20,134 nucleotides of DNA, from contig CAYURP010000050.1 of the NCBI GenBank assembly GCA_964447175.1, positions 1-20,134 of the forward strand, read 5' to 3'. A program made the position numbers and the translations under genes. Below, one piece after another: positions 13,685 through 20,134 of the stretch (positions are counted from its first letter, which is position 1; each line of letters begins with the position of its first letter). Under the pieces are notes generated by a model. It saw only the letters and a program-made list of their open reading frames with translations. It was not told the origin of the DNA and did not search any database. The stretch comes from CAYURP01 sp964447175. Lineage in GTDB: Bacteria; Zixibacteria; MSB-5A5; SM23-73-2.

Positions 13685-16051
13685 ATGAAAAGAGATTCAG
13701 TCTTTCTGATTATCGTACTTGCCGCAGTATGTTTGTTATCAGATAGCATTTCATCCCAGGCTGATGCGATTATTGCGGACCATTATGCGGTCGGGGAATT
13801 CGAGAACATACCGGATTCAATTATCCCAGCCATAAGAGATGACTTTCTTATCTTCTACGGACATACCTCTCACGGCAGCCAGATCATGACCGGAATTAAC
13901 CTTTTATACAATGAGAATGTCCTTTACACTCCACCATCATTCCACGAATATGGCGATGACCTGGGTTATAACGGAGACACATCCTGGGTTCCACCCACCA
14001 GAAGCTGGCTTGATTCCTATCCGAATTACAATGTGGTGATGTGGTCCTGGTGTGGCGGCTGTTCGGATAATACTGAGGAAGGGATTAACATCTATCTTAA
14101 TGCAATGAACCAGCTGGAACAGGATCATCCCGGGGTTATTTTTATCTATATGACCGGCCATCTGGACGGCACCGGTACTGGAGGCAATCTCTACGCTCGA
14201 AACAACCAAATTCGCACATACTGTATTAATAACGGAAAGATTCTTTTCGATTTCGCAGATATCGAGAGCTATGATCCGGATGGCAGCTACTATCCTGATG
14301 CCAGCGATGCCTGCGAATGGTGCTATGATTGGTGTACGGTCAATCCCTGTCCCTCCTGCGGCTGTGCTCATTCACACTGTTTCAATTGTTATCTTAAGGG
14401 AAAAACCTGGTGGTGGATGATGGCCAGGATCTGGGGCTGGAGTCCTAATGGAGACAGCATTCCTAATGTTGTTTCAACTTCACTAGCACAAAATGAGCTG
14501 AATGTTTCTGTTTCCACCAATATATCAGTGACTTTTGATGCTGAAATGGATTCCAGCACCATCAACGATTCTACCTTTGTGGTAAATGCAACAATCACCG
14601 GTCTTCATATGGGAACAATTACCTATGATAGATTGACCAAAACTGCAACCTTAGATCCGGACAACGATTTCGATGTAGGCGAAGTGGTAACTGTGGTTTT
14701 AACCAGCGACATACAGTCATCTGAAGGGACTCCTCTGAATAGCGACACCAGCTATAGCTGGTCTTTTACAACTGTGGTTAATGATGGCACAGGTGCTTTT
14801 CTAATCGATGCGACTTACCCGGTTCCTCGTTTGCCCCGAGCAATTGTTACCGCTGATCTGGACAATGATGGGGATAATGATCTGGCAGTGGCTACTGGTT
14901 ATGACGATGCGGTCTCCATTCTTTTGAATGATGGAAGCGGGGTATTTGCTCTGGATTCGAGCTATCGAGTTGCGTGGTTCCCTTATGATCTGGTTGCTGC
15001 TGATCTGGACGGTGACGGAGATATGGACCTGGCAACGTCAAATGAAGACGGCGAGTACATAGGTTATGTCTCGGTTATCTTAAACAACGGGGATGCTACT
15101 TTTAGCCCATATACGCATTACTACATCCAATCCGGAACGGCCTTCTCCATCTGTTCGGCTGATCTGGACGGCGATGGTGATCAAGACCTGGCATCTGGCA
15201 CTCCGATGTACGTTTCGGTTCTTTTCAACGACGGTGATGCCGGTTTTGTTGTGGATTCTACCTATTCGGTGGGAGGAAATGCGTGCTGGTCCATTTGTGC
15301 TGCTGATCTGGACAACGATGGGGATTGTGAACTGGTAACCGCTACTTCGGATGGTGTCTGTGTCCTTATGAATGTGGGATATGGTATTTTTGAAGTGGAT
15401 TCGGTTTACGATGTTGGGCAGTGGCCCTTTTCTATAATTGCTGCTGATCTGGACGGAGATGGTAATCTTGACCTGGCTATGGCAAATGAAATGTCTGAAT
15501 ATATGTCGTATGTTTCTGTTTTGCTTAATAATGGAGATGCTACCTTTGCCCCCTATTCGAGCTATCCACTCTCAATTGGCAACGAGTCAATATGTGCTGC
15601 TGATTTGGATGGAGATGGTGATCTGGACCTGGCAACAGCAAGTGGAAAGGGTCATGATATATGGGTTCTTTTAAACAATGGGGATGGCACTTTTCCTGCA
15701 GCTTCAAGTTATCCAGTAAGCCAGTGGCCTATCTCGGTTTGTACTGCTGATCTGGATGATGATGGTGATATGGATCTGGCTACTGCAAACTTTTACTCAG
15801 ATGACGTCTCGGTTCTCTTAAATCAGGAGATATTTATTGTTTGTGGAGACGTAAATGCCGATAGCTCAGTAGAAATATCAGATGCGGTCTACCTAATCAA
15901 TTATCTTCTTAAAAGTGGCACACCACCAAAATGTCCTCCTGAGCCGTTTACCGGATGTGCGGATATTAACGGTGATGGAGATATAACCATTGCCGATGTG
16001 GTCTATCTGATTAACTATTTATTCAGATCCGGACCAGCCCCTATTTGTTGA
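13685..16051 (+). CDS. secreted multidomain protein: unknown Cys-rich domain, Big_5-like, seven FG-GAP/VCBS repeats, dockerin pair
   Basis: A 788-aa extracellular protein. Residues 1-27 are a signal peptide. Residues 28-252 form a domain I cannot name, with motifs YGHTSHGSQ (58-66), MTGHLDG (156-162), DFADIESYDPDG (189-200), a cluster of eight cysteines in 26 residues (210-235) containing AHSHC, and a Trp-rich end (WWWMMARIWGW). Residues 258-363 resemble a Big_5 Ig-like domain. Seven DLDxDGDxDL calcium-loop motifs follow at 391, 440, 493, 541, 588, 640 and 689, about 50 residues apart, fitting a seven-bladed FG-GAP propeller as in integrin alpha. Residues 720-788 are two dockerin type I loops (Asp722/Asn724/Asp726/Asp733 and Asp760/Asn762/Asp764/Asp771), each enclosed by cysteines (720/750, 758/788). 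The function is unknown; calcium-dependent surface attachment or carbohydrate/protein binding is plausible. Confidence 0.85.
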   Translation: MKRDSVFLIIVLAAVCLLSDSISSQADAIIADHYAVGEFENIPDSIIPAIRDDFLIFYGHTSHGSQIMTGINLLYNENVLYTPPSFHEYGDDLGYNGDTSWVPPTRSWLDSYPNYNVVMWSWCGGCSDNTEEGINIYLNAMNQLEQDHPGVIFIYMTGHLDGTGTGGNLYARNNQIRTYCINNGKILFDFADIESYDPDGSYYPDASDACEWCYDWCTVNPCPSCGCAHSHCFNCYLKGKTWWWMMARIWGWSPNGDSIPNVVSTSLAQNELNVSVSTNISVTFDAEMDSSTINDSTFVVNATITGLHMGTITYDRLTKTATLDPDNDFDVGEVVTVVLTSDIQSSEGTPLNSDTSYSWSFTTVVNDGTGAFLIDATYPVPRLPRAIVTADLDNDGDNDLAVATGYDDAVSILLNDGSGVFALDSSYRVAWFPYDLVAADLDGDGDMDLATSNEDGEYIGYVSVILNNGDATFSPYTHYYIQSGTAFSICSADLDGDGDQDLASGTPMYVSVLFNDGDAGFVVDSTYSVGGNACWSICAADLDNDGDCELVTATSDGVCVLMNVGYGIFEVDSVYDVGQWPFSIIAADLDGDGNLDLAMANEMSEYMSYVSVLLNNGDATFAPYSSYPLSIGNESICAADLDGDGDLDLATASGKGHDIWVLLNNGDGTFPAASSYPVSQWPISVCTADLDDDGDMDLATANFYSDDVSVLLNQEIFIVCGDVNADSSVEISDAVYLINYLLKSGTPPKCPPEPFTGCADINGDGDITIADVVYLINYLFRSGPAPIC
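14853..15780 (+). repeat. seven coding repeats of the FG-GAP calcium loop
   Basis: The words GCTGATCTGGAC and GATGG(T/G)GAT recur about every 141-159 bases, matching the seven DLDxDGDxD motifs of the encoded protein. Copies have diverged in sequence, so this is a mature protein repeat rather than a recent tandem expansion. Confidence 0.75.
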
Positions 16052-16053
16052 TT

Positions 16054-16118
16054 CCAGGTTGTAATCTTTAAAATAATTTTGAATTACTTTAATAGTTTTA
16101 ATGGTACCTACAACCTGG
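16054..16118. repeat. 10-bp inverted repeat filling the gap between convergent genes
   Basis: CCAGGTTGTA (16054-16063) and TACAACCTGG (16109-16118) are perfect complements separated by 45 AT-rich bases. Within them GTAAT (16061-16065) and ATTAC (16083-16087) allow an alternative inner stem. The 91-base gap separates two genes that end toward each other, so it may act as a bidirectional terminator; the long spacer also fits a miniature repeat element. Confidence 0.6.
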
Positions 16119-16142
16119 TGTTCTATCTTGTTATAAATGATA

Positions 16143-17045
16143 TCACAGAATCGGCAGGAGCGCTCCGAAACGCAATTCTATCCCAATATTGGTGAATTTC
16201 TTTATAGGTTCCTGTGATAAATCCAGATCCATATCCATATCTAATTCTTCCCACTCCCCATCCTGCTTGATTCTTACTTCTTTTAATTTCCAGGGGACAT
16301 ATTTCAGGGTTACCTCGGCATAAAGACCAAAAGGTTTAGCCCATTTGACTTTATGTGCCTGACCGCCGGCTTTAACCAAAAACCCGATGTTGTCTTCGTA
16401 TTTTAGGTCCCAATCTGCTATCTTCCCTCTAAGTTCAATCTTTTTGTTCATATACCGAGCTATGCCGATACCTATGTAACCCTCGTTGTAGCTTTTGCCC
16501 TCCGAATCTACGGAAAACGATCCCGGCGGGATGAGATTCAAGGTGGTGAATATCTCGGTATATTTTACCGAGCCGGAGCCTTTGCTTTTGGCGAAGGTGC
16601 TGGTGAATTCCTTGTTCATCTGGTACCCCAGATCAAAGAAAAGACCATAGAACATGCTAATCTGAAGAGTTAATCCCAGGTGCATGGGATATATGCTCCC
16701 CCCGTCCTTGAACTCGTCTTTATTAGCAGTCCAGTAAAATCCGGAGAACTCATTGGCTAATCCCACTCCTAATTTTGCCACTACCCTTCGGGAGGGAACG
16801 TTTTTGGCTGGGAATATGCCACCCAGAAATGATCCTTTTTTCTGGTAGTTGACTCCCGGATGGAGCAAACCTAATCTGAGGTGGGGGGGCAGCTGGTTCT
16901 GATTGAAATATGGATTTGTTAGATAGGTGAGTGTATGATTTGATTTAACGGAGAAAGAAGCTTGCGAGAAAACCGGGGTTTGATAAATAAAGAGAATAGA
17001 TAAAACAAGGATTCCAATCCTAAAAAAGGTTTCTTTAGCTTTCAT
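16143..17045 (-). CDS. predicted outer-membrane or surface beta-barrel protein
   Basis: A 300-aa exported protein of no family I recognise. A signal peptide covers about the first 30 residues (hydrophobic stretch ending TPVFSQA). The mature part shows alternating hydrophobic and polar residues and many aromatic strand ends (VVAKLGVGLANEFSGFYW, LGLTLQISMFYGLFFDLGYQ, EGYIGIGIARYM), ending in a strand-like IGIELRFGALLPIL, as in small outer-membrane barrels. A short acidic repeat, DMDMDLDL, lies near the C-terminus and may be a loop or calcium site. The start is ATG 17045: AAAGGAT at 17052-17058 lies six bases upstream. The frame opens two codons earlier at a TTG (17051), which would leave no space for that RBS. 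It is convergent with the FG-GAP gene and divergent from rmuC. Confidence 0.65.
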   Translation of the reverse strand: MKAKETFFRIGILVLSILFIYQTPVFSQASFSVKSNHTLTYLTNPYFNQNQLPPHLRLGLLHPGVNYQKKGSFLGGIFPAKNVPSRRVVAKLGVGLANEFSGFYWTANKDEFKDGGSIYPMHLGLTLQISMFYGLFFDLGYQMNKEFTSTFAKSKGSGSVKYTEIFTTLNLIPPGSFSVDSEGKSYNEGYIGIGIARYMNKKIELRGKIADWDLKYEDNIGFLVKAGGQAHKVKWAKPFGLYAEVTLKYVPWKLKEVRIKQDGEWEELDMDMDLDLSQEPIKKFTNIGIELRFGALLPIL

Positions 17046-17281
17046 TTCCAATCCTTTTTTTAGAAGTTTATGACATTCCCTTTCTTAGACTTGCTTTTAA
17101 AACAAACTTGTGCAAGTCATATTTAAGGTTTAAAATAAGCTTAAAACATTTCCCCCTGTCAAGTGTTTTTTCAAACATATTAAATTTATGTTGACAGGAT
17201 GGACATTTCATCTAATTTTAGTTAAGGAATTATTGGGAAAAGGGTTTATTGATTTCTAATTAAGAACCAGCTTTAAGACAT
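17046..17281. other. divergent intergenic region with opposed TTGACA boxes
   Basis: An AT-rich 236-base gap between the outer-membrane gene (minus) and rmuC (plus). It holds a plus-strand TTGACA (listed separately) and a minus-strand TTGACA (TGTCAA at 17157-17162), 28 bases apart. The minus-strand box has only a weak TATTTT (17132-17137) at 19 bases as its -10. No ORF or RNA gene is seen. Confidence 0.4.
17191..17218 (+). promoter_or_regulatory. sigma70-like promoter for rmuC
   Basis: A perfect TTGACA at 17191-17196, a 16-base spacer and TAATTT at 17213-17218. The expected transcript would begin about 55 bases before the rmuC ATG. Confidence 0.5.
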
Positions 17282-18271
17282 ATGGAGTATTTGATCCTCA
17301 TTGCATTATCAGTCGTAATAATCCTTCTTCTAATTCTTTTCTTAAAACCAAAACCTGAAAGCAATGCCCTAAATCTTCTGCAACAGCAGATCGAAAGCTT
17401 AAGGGAGCAGGTGAGAAAAAGCTTAGATGATGCTAATCTTCTGATCAATCAGAGGCTGGAGTTCACCACCAAAGCGGTGACCGAGGTTCAAGCCAATTTA
17501 GCTAAAATTGAGGAGTCCAACAAAAGGATTTACGAGGTGGGAAAGGACATCGCCTCCCTGCAGGAGATACTGCGGGCACCTAAACTGCGCGGGGGATTGG
17601 GTGAGTTTTTTTTAGGCGATCTTTTGTCCCAGATTTTGCCTTCTGATCATTTTGATCTTCAGCATAGATTCAAATCGGGCGAAAAAGTGGATGCAGTGGT
17701 TAAATTAGGTGATGGTCTGGTGCCGGTGGATTCCAAATTCCCTCTGGAGAATTTTCAGAAGATAATTAAAGCTGAGACTGAAGAGGATAAGAAGTACTTC
17801 CAGAAGCAGTTTACCTCAGATGTGAGAAAACATATCGATTCCATTGCCTTAAAATATATTTTACCTGATGAGAAGACCTACGAGTTCGCATTAATGTACA
17901 TTCCGGCGGAAAACATCTATTATGAAACCATTATCAAAGACGAACAATCAGGGGAGGGAAAAAGCATCTCATCTTATGCCCTTGAAAAAAAGGTCATTCC
18001 GGTTTCACCAAATACTTTTTACATATATTTGAAAACCATCCTTTTGGGCTTGAGAGGGATGAAGATCGAGGAAAAAGCCCTGGATATTATTCGCAGCCTT
18101 CAGAGGTTAAGAGGGGATTTTTCGAAATTCCAGGAAGATTTCTCCAAACTGGGCACTCACCTTTCGCATGCCAGCTCTTGTTATGATTCAGCAGAGAAAA
18201 GACTGGAGAGGTTCGGGGATAAATTAAGTCAGGTGGAGGATTCGGAAAAACAAATAGAGCCAGACACGTAG
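17282..18271 (+). CDS. rmuC: RmuC-family DNA recombination protein, short form
   Basis: A 329-aa RmuC homologue. In E. coli, RmuC limits recombination at inverted repeats; its biochemical activity is not well defined. Residues 3-21 form a membrane segment and 25-95 a coiled coil. From 98 the conserved core begins: LRAPKLRGGLGEFFLGDLL (Glu108 region), VDAVVKLGDGLVPVDSKFPL (Asp137, Asp150-x-Lys152), YEFALMYIPAENIYYE and VSPNTFYIYLKTI. The E/D-x-K arrangement is that of a PD-(D/E)XK-type nuclease fold. The protein is shorter than E. coli RmuC (about 475 aa), with a reduced coiled coil and tail. No good RBS precedes ATG 17282. The TAG stop lies inside the palindromic element at 18268-18314, so the insertion of that element may have set the present C-terminus. 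Confidence 0.9.
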   Translation: MEYLILIALSVVIILLLILFLKPKPESNALNLLQQQIESLREQVRKSLDDANLLINQRLEFTTKAVTEVQANLAKIEESNKRIYEVGKDIASLQEILRAPKLRGGLGEFFLGDLLSQILPSDHFDLQHRFKSGEKVDAVVKLGDGLVPVDSKFPLENFQKIIKAETEEDKKYFQKQFTSDVRKHIDSIALKYILPDEKTYEFALMYIPAENIYYETIIKDEQSGEGKSISSYALEKKVIPVSPNTFYIYLKTILLGLRGMKIEEKALDIIRSLQRLRGDFSKFQEDFSKLGTHLSHASSCYDSAEKRLERFGDKLSQVEDSEKQIEPDT

Positions 18272-18314
18272 GGACCCATATGGGTCCCGAACAGGTTTAA
18301 AAACCTGTCCCTAC
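18268..18314. repeat. three-way palindromic element overlapping the rmuC stop codon
   Basis: A perfect 18-base palindrome, GGGACCCATATGGGTCCC (18271-18288), is followed by a hairpin ACAGGTTT/AAACCTGT (18291-18308, two-base loop). The ends GTAGGG (18268-18273) and CCCTAC (18309-18314) are complementary, so the whole can fold as a short outer stem carrying two hairpins, with three bases disputed between stems. The rmuC stop (18269-18271) is part of it. It could end the rmuC transcript or be a REP/MITE-like mobile repeat. Confidence 0.75.
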
Positions 18315-18429
18315 AAGAGTTCAATCAATGAATTTTTATACTGGCGTGGCGACCTATAAAGTGATATATTGCTTCGTAAAAATTAAATAGAATCGTAACC
18401 GCTTTGTTAAAGAATCGAGGCAAATAGGT

Positions 18430-20134
18430 ATGAAGTCGTCAAAGGCTGACCCAGAGGGCAAAAAAGAGAAGAAGAATGAAGACAGTTCCACTCACCCTGT
18501 GGATTTCATCCGGGAGATCGTTGAGGAGGATTTGAGAACAAATAAATACGAAGGCAAAGTGCATACCCGCTTTCCACCGGAGCCAAATGGATTCCTCCAT
18601 ATAGGGCATGCCAAAGCTATCTGCATTAATTTCGGCATCGCCGCCCAGTACAAAGGGTTATGCAATCTGCGATTCGATGACACCAATCCAATTAAAGAGG
18701 AAACCAAATATACTGAAGCCATTAAAGAGGATATCAGGTGGCTGGGATTTGACTGGGGGGATAGGCTATACTATGCATCAGACTATTTTAACCAGCTTTA
18801 TGAATATGCACTGCAGTTAATCAAGGCTGGCAAGGCATATGTTGACGACCTGAGCGCAGATGAGATCCGAAAGACCCGAGGCACCTTGACCGAACCGGGC
18901 AAGGAGAGCCCTTTTCGTAATCGTTCAGTCGAAGAAAACCTGGACTTGTTAGATCGGATGCACAAGGGTGAGTTTCCCGATGGTTCCCGGGTGCTTCGAG
19001 CAAAAATCGATATGGCATCCGGAAATCTTAATATGAGGGATCCGGTTATGTACCGCATCCTGCATGCTGCTCATCACCGGACCAATGATAAGTGGTGTAT
19101 CTACCCCATGTATGACTGGGCGCATGGGCAGTCGGATTCCATAGAGGGAATCACCCATTCCCTTTGCTCTCTGGAATTTGAGGATCACCGGCCTTTATAT
19201 GACTGGTTCTTGGATCAACTGGGCGTTCACCACCCCCGTCAGATCGAGTTCGCTCGATTGAATGTCAGCCACACTATAATGAGCAAAAGAAGGCTTTTGC
19301 AGCTGGTGAATGAAGAACACGTCAAGGGATGGGACGATCCCCGAATGCCTACTTTATCAGGTTTGCGAAGACGGGGCTACACACCGGAGTCGATCCGAAA
19401 TTTCTGCGATCGCATTGGAGTGGCTAAGCGAGACAGTGTGGTGGATATTGCACTTTTGGAACACTGCCTGCGCGAAGATTTGAATAAAAAAGCGCCGCGG
19501 GTTATGGCAGTTTTGCGTCCGCTTAAAGTGATCATAGACAACTATCCGGAAGATCAAATCGAGGAGCTGGAAGCTATAAACAACCCGGAAGATGAGAGTA
19601 TGGGCAAACGTAAGATTCCTTTTTCCCGAGAGCTTTATATAGAAAGAGACGATTTTCGCGAGGAGCCACCTAAAAAGTTCTTCCGCCTGGCACCCGGTCA
19701 AGAGGTTCGTCTAAAGCACGCTTATATTATTAAATGTGAGCGAATAGTCAAAGATGAAAAAACAGGTGAGGTGATGGAGATTCACTGCACTTATGATCCC
19801 GAGACTAAAAGTGGAGGTGAAAAAGCTGCACGTAAGGTCAAAGGCACGCTCCACTGGGTATCCGCTGCCCATGCAATCGAAGCCGAAGTCCGCTTATACG
19901 ATCATCTTTTCCTGAAAACAGACCCGGACGAGGTGGAGGAAGGAGCCGATTTCAAATCCAATTTGAACCCCAACTCGTTAGAGATCTTGGACTCCTGCAA
20001 ACTTGAACCAGACCTAAGAGCTACAAAAGCAGGGAACAAATATCAGTTTTTAAGGCTGGGTTATTTTTGCGTTGACCCCGATTCAACCGATAAAAAGTTG
20101 GTCTTCAACCGCACAGTCTCCTTGCACGATACCT
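18430..20134 (+). CDS. glnS: glutaminyl-tRNA synthetase (3' end cut by the window)
   Basis: A class I aminoacyl-tRNA synthetase that charges tRNA-Gln directly; 568 codons are visible without a stop. The nucleotide-binding signature is HIGH at 57-60 (PPEPNGFLHIGHAK) and the KMSKS-type loop is IMSKR (283-287). GlnRS-specific segments include DDTNPIKEE, YPMYDWAHGQSDSIEGITHS, HRPLYDWFLDQLG and, in the C-terminal anticodon-binding beta-barrels, KKFFRLAPGQEVRLKHAYII and GTLHWVSAAHA. The last residues seen, VFNRTVSLHDT, correspond to the extreme C-terminus of E. coli GlnRS (554 aa), so only about ten codons are missing. About 20 charged residues precede the usual N-terminus. GAGG at 18417-18420 lies nine bases before ATG 18430. 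Having GlnRS suggests Gln-tRNA is made at least partly without the GatCAB amidotransferase route. Confidence 0.95.
   Translation, partial: MKSSKADPEGKKEKKNEDSSTHPVDFIREIVEEDLRTNKYEGKVHTRFPPEPNGFLHIGHAKAICINFGIAAQYKGLCNLRFDDTNPIKEETKYTEAIKEDIRWLGFDWGDRLYYASDYFNQLYEYALQLIKAGKAYVDDLSADEIRKTRGTLTEPGKESPFRNRSVEENLDLLDRMHKGEFPDGSRVLRAKIDMASGNLNMRDPVMYRILHAAHHRTNDKWCIYPMYDWAHGQSDSIEGITHSLCSLEFEDHRPLYDWFLDQLGVHHPRQIEFARLNVSHTIMSKRRLLQLVNEEHVKGWDDPRMPTLSGLRRRGYTPESIRNFCDRIGVAKRDSVVDIALLEHCLREDLNKKAPRVMAVLRPLKVIIDNYPEDQIEELEAINNPEDESMGKRKIPFSRELYIERDDFREEPPKKFFRLAPGQEVRLKHAYIIKCERIVKDEKTGEVMEIHCTYDPETKSGGEKAARKVKGTLHWVSAAHAIEAEVRLYDHLFLKTDPDEVEEGADFKSNLNPNSLEILDSCKLEPDLRATKAGNKYQFLRLGYFCVDPDSTDKKLVFNRTVSLHDT

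Noticed and set aside
13937..14371. 144-aa open frame antisense to the FG-GAP/dockerin gene
   Set aside because: It overlaps a well-supported secreted protein with motifs in the sense frame; its hydrophobic composition is a mirror effect.
14853..15780. Recent tandem DNA duplication
   Set aside because: The repeats are protein-level FG-GAP motifs with well-diverged codons and unequal spacing.
17046..17051. TTG start for the outer-membrane protein
   Set aside because: It would abut the AAAGGAT ribosome site with no spacing; ATG 17045 is six bases away from it.
18268..18314. tRNA-like cloverleaf
   Set aside because: It is too short (47 bases), lacks a D-arm, anticodon arm and T-loop sequence, and overlaps the rmuC stop.

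Overview
The window looks like a chromosomal stretch from an uncultured Gram-negative bacterium. The Gram-negative reading rests on a PpiD/SurA-type periplasmic foldase, a lipoprotein with TPR-like helices and a predicted outer-membrane beta-barrel protein. The C-terminal dockerin pair of the large secreted protein, with repeats of the type VVYLINYLFRSGPAP and no cellulosome context, together with the secreted FG-GAP and beta-propeller architectures, recalls Zixibacteria and related FCB-group candidate phyla. That placement is an inference from memory of such proteins, not a measured result.

Layout. (1) Positions 1-1781: an AT-rich segment with one 520-aa protein of unknown family carrying a C-terminal PD-(D/E)XK nuclease-like core. 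Its composition differs from everything downstream. (2) 1796-3403: a secreted beta-propeller plus transglutaminase-like protein. (3) 3404-3839: a gene-free stretch between convergent genes, packed with at least six inverted repeats. (4) 3840-5633 (minus): a PpiD/SurA-like prolyl isomerase, divergent from (5) 5773-9122: an M23 peptidase, a rhomboid protease six bases behind it, a GC-rich palindromic element and a 100-aa CxxC/CxxC protein. (6) 9203-12649: DNA polymerase III alpha (DnaE) with an apparently complete PHP metal site. (7) 12874-13467: a small TPR-type lipoprotein. (8) 13685-16051: a 788-aa secreted multidomain protein made of an unidentified Cys-rich N-terminal domain, a Big_5-like domain, seven FG-GAP/VCBS repeats and a dockerin pair. 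(9) 16143-17045 (minus): a predicted outer-membrane protein. (10) 17282-18271: a short RmuC. (11) 18430-end: glutaminyl-tRNA synthetase, cut by the window just before its expected C-terminus.

The genes do not form one pathway. Housekeeping genes (dnaE, rmuC, glnS) alternate with cell-envelope and secretion genes. Sigma70-like TTGACA boxes can be seen in front of the M23 peptidase, the TPR lipoprotein, the FG-GAP protein and rmuC, so much of the window appears to be split into short transcription units.

I found no CRISPR array, rRNA, tRNA, transposase or recognisable known defence system. The best candidates for something undescribed are the stand-alone AT-rich nuclease-like protein, the unidentified N-terminal domain of the FG-GAP/dockerin protein, and the families of intergenic palindromes. 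One of these palindromes absorbs the rmuC stop codon.
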